Shown one piece after another: positions 7,282 to 10,868 of a stretch of 10,868 bases of DNA. The notes beneath the pieces are model-generated. The model did no database searches. It had not been told where the DNA came from and worked only from the letters and a program-made list of their open reading frames with translations. The DNA is from Pseudomonadota bacterium. GTDB lineage: Bacteria > Pseudomonadota > Alphaproteobacteria > Azospirillales > Azospirillaceae. Every line of letters begins with the position of its first letter. Positions within the stretch are counted from its first letter, which is position 1. The stretch covers positions 1 through 10,868 of the forward strand of contig JAEZPL010000065.1 in NCBI GenBank assembly GCA_023413605.1, read 5' to 3'. A program made the translations under genes and the position numbers.

Positions 7282-8814
7282 ATGAGCCAGCCTTTGTTGG
7301 TGGCCGAAGGCGTCGTGAAAAGCTTTGGACCGATCGAGGTCCTGCACGGGGTGGATTTCGACATCCGCCCCGGCGAGGTCCACGCCCTGGTGGGCGAGAA
7401 CGGTGCTGGCAAATCGACGCTGATGAAGATTCTGGCCGGCTATCAACCGCCGACCGCGGGCACGATCCGCGTGGACGGAAAGCCGGTGAATCTGTCCGGA
7501 AGCGGTCCGGCGGAGGCGCTGGGCGTCGTGCTGATCCACCAGGAATTCAACCTCGCCGAACACATGACGGTGGAGGAGAACATCTCGCTCGGCCGCGAAA
7601 TCCGGCGCGGCCCGTTCCTCGGACTCTTTCTCGACAAAACGGCCATGCGCCGGCGGGCGCGGGCGGCGCTGGCGGAGTTGAACTGCACGCTGGACCCTGA
7701 CACGCGCATCCGCGACCTGTCCGTCTCCGAACGCCAGATGGTGGAGATCGCCAAGGCCGTCTCCCGCGACGTGCGCATCCTGATCATGGACGAGCCGACC
7801 GCCGTGCTGACCGGAGCGGAGACAGAGGTGCTGTTCCGCCTGATCCGCCGCCTGACCGCGCAGGGCGTCGGGATCGTCTACATCTCCCACAAGCTGGACG
7901 AGGTGAAGGCGATTTCCGACCGCGTGACGGTGCTGCGCGACGGCCGCCACATCGCCACGCGCCCGGCCTGCGGCCTCAGCCACGACGACATCGCGCAGCT
8001 GATGGTCGGCCGCCCGATGACCGACATGTTCCCGGCCAAGGAGCCGCTCCCGCCCGACGCCCCCGTGGTGCTGGAGGTGGAGGGGCTGACCGTTCCCGGC
8101 TGGGTGCGCGGTGCCTCCTTCCAGCTTCGCCGGGGGGAGATCCTGGGCTTCGCCGGGCTGGTCGGCGCCGGGCGGACGGAGTTGATGGAAGGGCTGATGG
8201 GCCTGCGCCGCGCGACAGCAGGCACCATTCGCCGCGAAGGCCGGCCTGTGCGCATCCGCAATGTGGCCGACGCCGCGAAGGCCGGCATCGCCTACCTGAC
8301 GGAGGACCGCAAGGGAAAGGGGCTGCTGGTGGGCAAGGGCCTGCGCCCGAACCTGACCCTGCTGGCGCTGGAGCGCTATGGCCGCGTCTTCATCGACGAG
8401 AAGAAGGAGGCCATGGCGCTGGACCGCGCGGTGGAGGAATTCGACATCCGGGTGAAGAGCGCGGACGCGCTGGTCGGCAGCCTCAGCGGCGGCAACCAGC
8501 AGAAGCTTCTGCTCGCCAAGACCATGCAGATCGCGCCGCGGATCCTGATCGTGGACGAGCCGACGCGCGGCATCGACATCGGCACCAAGCGTCAGATCTA
8601 CCTGTTCCTGCACGACCTCGCCCGGCGCGGCGCCTCCATCATCGTGATCTCGTCGGAGATGCCGGAGATCATCGGCCTGTCGCACCGCGTCGTCGTCATG
8701 CGGTCGGGCACCGTCACCGGCACGCTGGCCGGCGATGCCATCAACGAACCGGAAATCGTCCGCTACGCCACGGGGCTGAAAGGGATTCCCAATGACTCAG
8801 TCGTCCATGCCTGA
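7282..8814 (+). CDS. Sugar ABC transporter ATP-binding protein, two NBDs (RbsA/MglA type)
   Basis: A 510-residue ATPase with two fused nucleotide-binding domains, the usual size for the CUT2 family; it powers sugar uptake at the inner membrane. NBD1 has Walker A GENGAGKST (Lys44), signature LSVSE (146-150), Walker B IMDE (Asp170, Glu171) and the H-loop His203. NBD2 has a degenerate Walker A, GLVGAGRTE (292-300), with Arg298 in place of Lys, signature LSGGNQ (401-406) and Walker B IVDE (Asp425, Glu426). As known for this family, one composite ATP site looks canonical (NBD1 Walker A plus NBD2 LSGGN) and the other degenerate. ATG 7282 starts where family homology begins and has GGGA about eight bases upstream; the in-frame ATG at 7219 would add a basic Arg-rich tail unlike the family. 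The end overlaps the permease gene by 23 bp. Substrate unknown: the sequence does not separate ribose, fructose, galactose or polyol importers. Confidence 0.95.
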   Translation: MSQPLLVAEGVVKSFGPIEVLHGVDFDIRPGEVHALVGENGAGKSTLMKILAGYQPPTAGTIRVDGKPVNLSGSGPAEALGVVLIHQEFNLAEHMTVEENISLGREIRRGPFLGLFLDKTAMRRRARAALAELNCTLDPDTRIRDLSVSERQMVEIAKAVSRDVRILIMDEPTAVLTGAETEVLFRLIRRLTAQGVGIVYISHKLDEVKAISDRVTVLRDGRHIATRPACGLSHDDIAQLMVGRPMTDMFPAKEPLPPDAPVVLEVEGLTVPGWVRGASFQLRRGEILGFAGLVGAGRTELMEGLMGLRRATAGTIRREGRPVRIRNVADAAKAGIAYLTEDRKGKGLLVGKGLRPNLTLLALERYGRVFIDEKKEAMALDRAVEEFDIRVKSADALVGSLSGGNQQKLLLAKTMQIAPRILIVDEPTRGIDIGTKRQIYLFLHDLARRGASIIVISSEMPEIIGLSHRVVVMRSGTVTGTLAGDAINEPEIVRYATGLKGIPNDSVVHA

Positions 8815-9796
8815 GCTGGTGCGGAAGTCGCCCGTCGGCTTCGACCTCAAGCTGTGGGGGCCGTTCCTGGCGCTGGCTGGGCTGATCGTGCTGGGCACGC
8901 TGGTGAACCCGGTCTTCCTCAGCCCCGGCAACCTGTTCAACGTGCTGACCCGCACCGCCTTCATCGGCATCATCGCGGTGGGCGCCACCTTCGTCATCAC
9001 CGCGGGCGGCATCGACCTGTCGGTGGGATCGCTGGCCGCCTTCACATCCGGCGTGACGATCGTCGTGATGAACGCGCTGGTCGGCAGCCTGGGGGCCGGC
9101 TGGCCCGTCGTGATGATCGGGATGCTGGTGGCCGTGGCCCTCGGCCTGATGGCCGGGCTTGTCAACGGGCTGCTGGTGACCAAGGGCCGGATCGAGGCCT
9201 TCATCGTGACCTTGGGCACCATGGGCATTTTCCGGTCCCTGGTCACCTACATGGCCGATGGCGGGACGCTGTCGCTGAACTCCCCCATGCGGACGGTCTA
9301 CCGGCCCGTCTATTACGGCGGTCTGTTCGGCATTCCCTTCCCCGTCCTGCTGTTCGCGGCGGTCGCCGCGATCGGTGCCGTCATCATGTACCGCACCCGC
9401 TTCGGCCGCTATTGCGCCGCCATCGGCTCCAACGAGGAGGTGGCGCGCTACTCCGCCATCGACGTGGACCGGGTGAAGCTGCTGGCCTTCGTGCTGCAAG
9501 GGCTGTGCGTGGCGCTGGCGGTCATCCTCTACGTGCCGCGCCTCGGCTCCGCGTCGGCCACCACCGGCCTGCTGTGGGAGCTGGAGGCCATTGCCGCGGT
9601 GATCATCGGCGGCACCATGCTGAAGGGCGGCCATGGTCGCATCTGGGGCACGGTGGTGGGTGCCGTCATGCTGACGCTGATCGACAACATCCTCAACCTG
9701 ACCGGGGCGATCAGCGTCTACCTCAACGGCGCGATCCAGGGCGCCATCATCATCGTCGCGGTTCTCCTGCAACGGGGGACCACGGCCAAACGCTGA
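8792..9796 (+). CDS. Sugar ABC transporter permease (RbsC family)
   Basis: A 334-residue inner-membrane protein of the BPD_transp_2 family that forms the sugar channel, probably as a homodimer with the adjacent ATPase. About ten hydrophobic stretches are visible, among them residues 22-42, 54-73, 103-129, 180-200, 228-248 and 308-328. The family motif AGGIDLSVGS is at 71-80. The cytoplasmic loop AIGSNEEVARYSAID (about 210-224), the likely contact with the ATPase, is well kept, and the C-terminal half has the usual IIGGTMLKGGHGRIWGT segment. ATG 8792 has AAAGGGA six bases upstream. The start lies inside the end of the ATPase gene, a 23-bp overlap pointing to coupled translation. The binding-protein gene follows after 30 bases. 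Confidence 0.95.
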   Translation: MTQSSMPELVRKSPVGFDLKLWGPFLALAGLIVLGTLVNPVFLSPGNLFNVLTRTAFIGIIAVGATFVITAGGIDLSVGSLAAFTSGVTIVVMNALVGSLGAGWPVVMIGMLVAVALGLMAGLVNGLLVTKGRIEAFIVTLGTMGIFRSLVTYMADGGTLSLNSPMRTVYRPVYYGGLFGIPFPVLLFAAVAAIGAVIMYRTRFGRYCAAIGSNEEVARYSAIDVDRVKLLAFVLQGLCVALAVILYVPRLGSASATTGLLWELEAIAAVIIGGTMLKGGHGRIWGTVVGAVMLTLIDNILNLTGAISVYLNGAIQGAIIIVAVLLQRGTTAKR

Positions 9797-9809
9797 CAAG
9801 AACCATCCA

Positions 9810-9817
9810 AGGGAGGA
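9810..9817 (+). promoter_or_regulatory. Strong ribosome binding site of the binding-protein gene
   Basis: AGGGAGGA is nearly a full anti-Shine-Dalgarno match, nine bases before the ATG at 9827. It is stronger than the sites of the two upstream transporter genes, in keeping with the higher amounts of binding protein these importers need. Confidence 0.7.
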
Positions 9818-9826
9818 ACACAGGCG

Positions 9827-10780
9827 ATGAAGCTCAAACTGGGTTTGGCGGCGGCGCTGGTCGCCGGTGTGCTGATGGCGCCGGTCACCGGCTGGGCGCA
9901 GCAGAAGATCAAGATGGGCGTTTCCATCCCCGCCGCGACGCACGGCTGGGCCGGCGGCCTGAACTGGCACGCCCAGCAGGCCAAGGCGAAGCTGGAGAAG
10001 CAGTACCCGAACCTTGAGGTCGTTCTGGTCACCGCCCGCGACGTGGGCCGGCAAGCCAACGACCTGGAGGACCTGGTGTCGGTCCGTCAGATCGACGCGC
10101 TGGTGATCCTGCCCTTCGAATCCGCCCCCATGACCGACCCGGTCCGCGCGGTGAAACAGGCCGGCAAGTTCGTGACCGTCGTGGACCGCGGCCTGACCGA
10201 CCCATCGATCCAGGACCTGTACGTCGCCGGCAACAACCCGGAGATGGGCAAGGTTTCCGCCCAGTACATGAAGCAGAAGCTGGGCGGAAAGGGCGACATC
10301 GTGGTGCTGCGCGGCATCCCCACCGTGATCGACAACCAGCGCGTCGACGCCTTCCAGGAGGAGATCAAGGGCAGCCAGATCAAGGTCCTGGGCATGCAGT
10401 ACGCCAACTGGAACCGCGACGACGGCTACAAGGTGATGCAGGACTTCCTGTCGCGCTTCCCGAAGATCGACGCCGTCTGGGCGCAGGACGACGACATCGC
10501 GCTCGGCGTGATTGAGGCGGTGAAGCAGGCCGGCCGCGAGAAGGAGATGTTCATCCTGGGCGGCGCCGGCATGAAGGACATGATCAAGCGCGTCATGGAC
10601 AAGGATCCGCTGGTCCCCGCCGACGTGCTGTACCCGCCGGGCATGATCGCCGAGGCCATGGAGATCACCGCCAAGCATCTGATCGAAAAGGCCCCGATCA
10701 AGAAGGAATACATCATCGAGGCGACGCTGGTGACGCCCGAGAACGCGTCGAAATACTACTACCCGGATTCGCCGTTCTGA
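9827..10780 (+). CDS. Periplasmic sugar-binding protein of the ABC transporter (RbsB-like)
   Basis: A 317-residue soluble receptor that captures the sugar in the periplasm and delivers it to the permease. The N-terminus is a classic Sec signal peptide: MKLK, a hydrophobic core (residues 5-18) and a likely cut after Ala24 (GWA|QQ). The mature part has the two-lobed Peripla_BP_4 pattern: an IKMGVSIPAATHGWAGG first strand, DALVILPFES, TVVDRG, LYVAGNNPEMGK, GDIVVLRG, then VWAQDDDIALGVIEAVKQAG and ILGGAG. It ends with VTPENASKYYYPDSPF, the kind of Tyr/Pro-rich tail seen in proteobacterial CUT2 receptors. Length is typical. It is the last gene of the operon visible here; having the receptor last, after ATPase and permease, differs from the common receptor-first order. 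The ligand cannot be read from the sequence. Confidence 0.94.
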   Translation: MKLKLGLAAALVAGVLMAPVTGWAQQKIKMGVSIPAATHGWAGGLNWHAQQAKAKLEKQYPNLEVVLVTARDVGRQANDLEDLVSVRQIDALVILPFESAPMTDPVRAVKQAGKFVTVVDRGLTDPSIQDLYVAGNNPEMGKVSAQYMKQKLGGKGDIVVLRGIPTVIDNQRVDAFQEEIKGSQIKVLGMQYANWNRDDGYKVMQDFLSRFPKIDAVWAQDDDIALGVIEAVKQAGREKEMFILGGAGMKDMIKRVMDKDPLVPADVLYPPGMIAEAMEITAKHLIEKAPIKKEYIIEATLVTPENASKYYYPDSPF

Positions 10781-10797
10781 CCTCGCCCCCACCCTAA

Positions 10798-10822
10798 CCC
10801 TCCCCTGCTGGGCGGGGGAGGG
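10798..10822 (+). terminator. G/C-rich hairpin after the ABC operon (terminator or dispersed repeat)
   Basis: CCCTCCCC (10798-10805) and GGGGAGGG (10815-10822) form a perfect 8-bp stem with a nine-base loop, beginning 18 bases after the TGA of the binding-protein gene. No T-run follows, so it is not a canonical intrinsic terminator. The rest of 10781-10868 shows no gene; a second C-rich block begins at about 10849 and runs off the window. Confidence 0.45.
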
Positions 10823-10868
10823 GACTGCCGCTGGACTTTCCCAAGGACCCATCCTCCCTCCCCCGCCC

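Noticed and set aside
8741..10852. 703-codon - strand frame opposite the permease and binding-protein genes
   Set aside because: Composition is His/Gln/Asp-rich and featureless, and it spans two well-identified + strand genes.

Overview
The window is GC-rich, gene-dense bacterial DNA with strong G/C bias at third codon positions. The gene types (Nik1-like HAMP-repeat hybrid kinase, ROK repressor, RbsABC-type sugar transporter) and the style of the intergenic repeats suggest an alphaproteobacterium, most likely Azospirillum or a close Rhodospirillales relative. That assignment is inferred from composition and gene style; no marker gene is present.

Region 1 (1-5661, + strand) is a two-gene signalling operon. 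The first gene is cut by the left window edge. It encodes a large hybrid histidine kinase with tandem 92-residue HAMP repeats, a GAF domain, a coiled coil, HisKA, HATPase_c and three receiver domains, the middle one degenerate. Eleven bases later begins a second hybrid kinase with the order REC-PAS-HisKA-HATPase_c-REC. Together they carry five receiver domains but no HPt or DNA-binding output domain, so the phosphorelay must exit through proteins encoded elsewhere.

Region 2 (5662-5834) is a short gap between convergent genes. It holds a small hairpin after the kinase stop codon and a mirrored pair of hairpins of the widespread 'VIPAKAGIQ' intergenic repeat type. The two hairpins differ from each other only by changes that keep each stem paired.

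Region 3 (5835-10780) is a sugar-uptake locus. A ROK-family repressor gene on the - strand is divergent from an operon on the + strand encoding a double-NBD sugar ABC ATPase, an RbsC-type permease and a periplasmic sugar-binding protein. The 250-bp divergent region holds a candidate -35/-10 pair and an imperfect 23-bp palindrome (7189-7211) where transcription of the transporter operon should start. The simplest model is that the ROK protein binds this palindrome and represses the operon until the transported sugar, or a derivative, releases it. The substrate cannot be named from the sequence.

Region 4 (10781-10868) is non-coding, with a G/C-rich hairpin after the binding-protein gene. It resembles the G/C-rich sequence at the 3' end of the ROK gene. 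I found no RNA gene, insertion sequence, CRISPR array or clear novel system. The most interesting items are the predicted operator, the compensatory hairpin pair and the unusual receiver-rich kinase pair.
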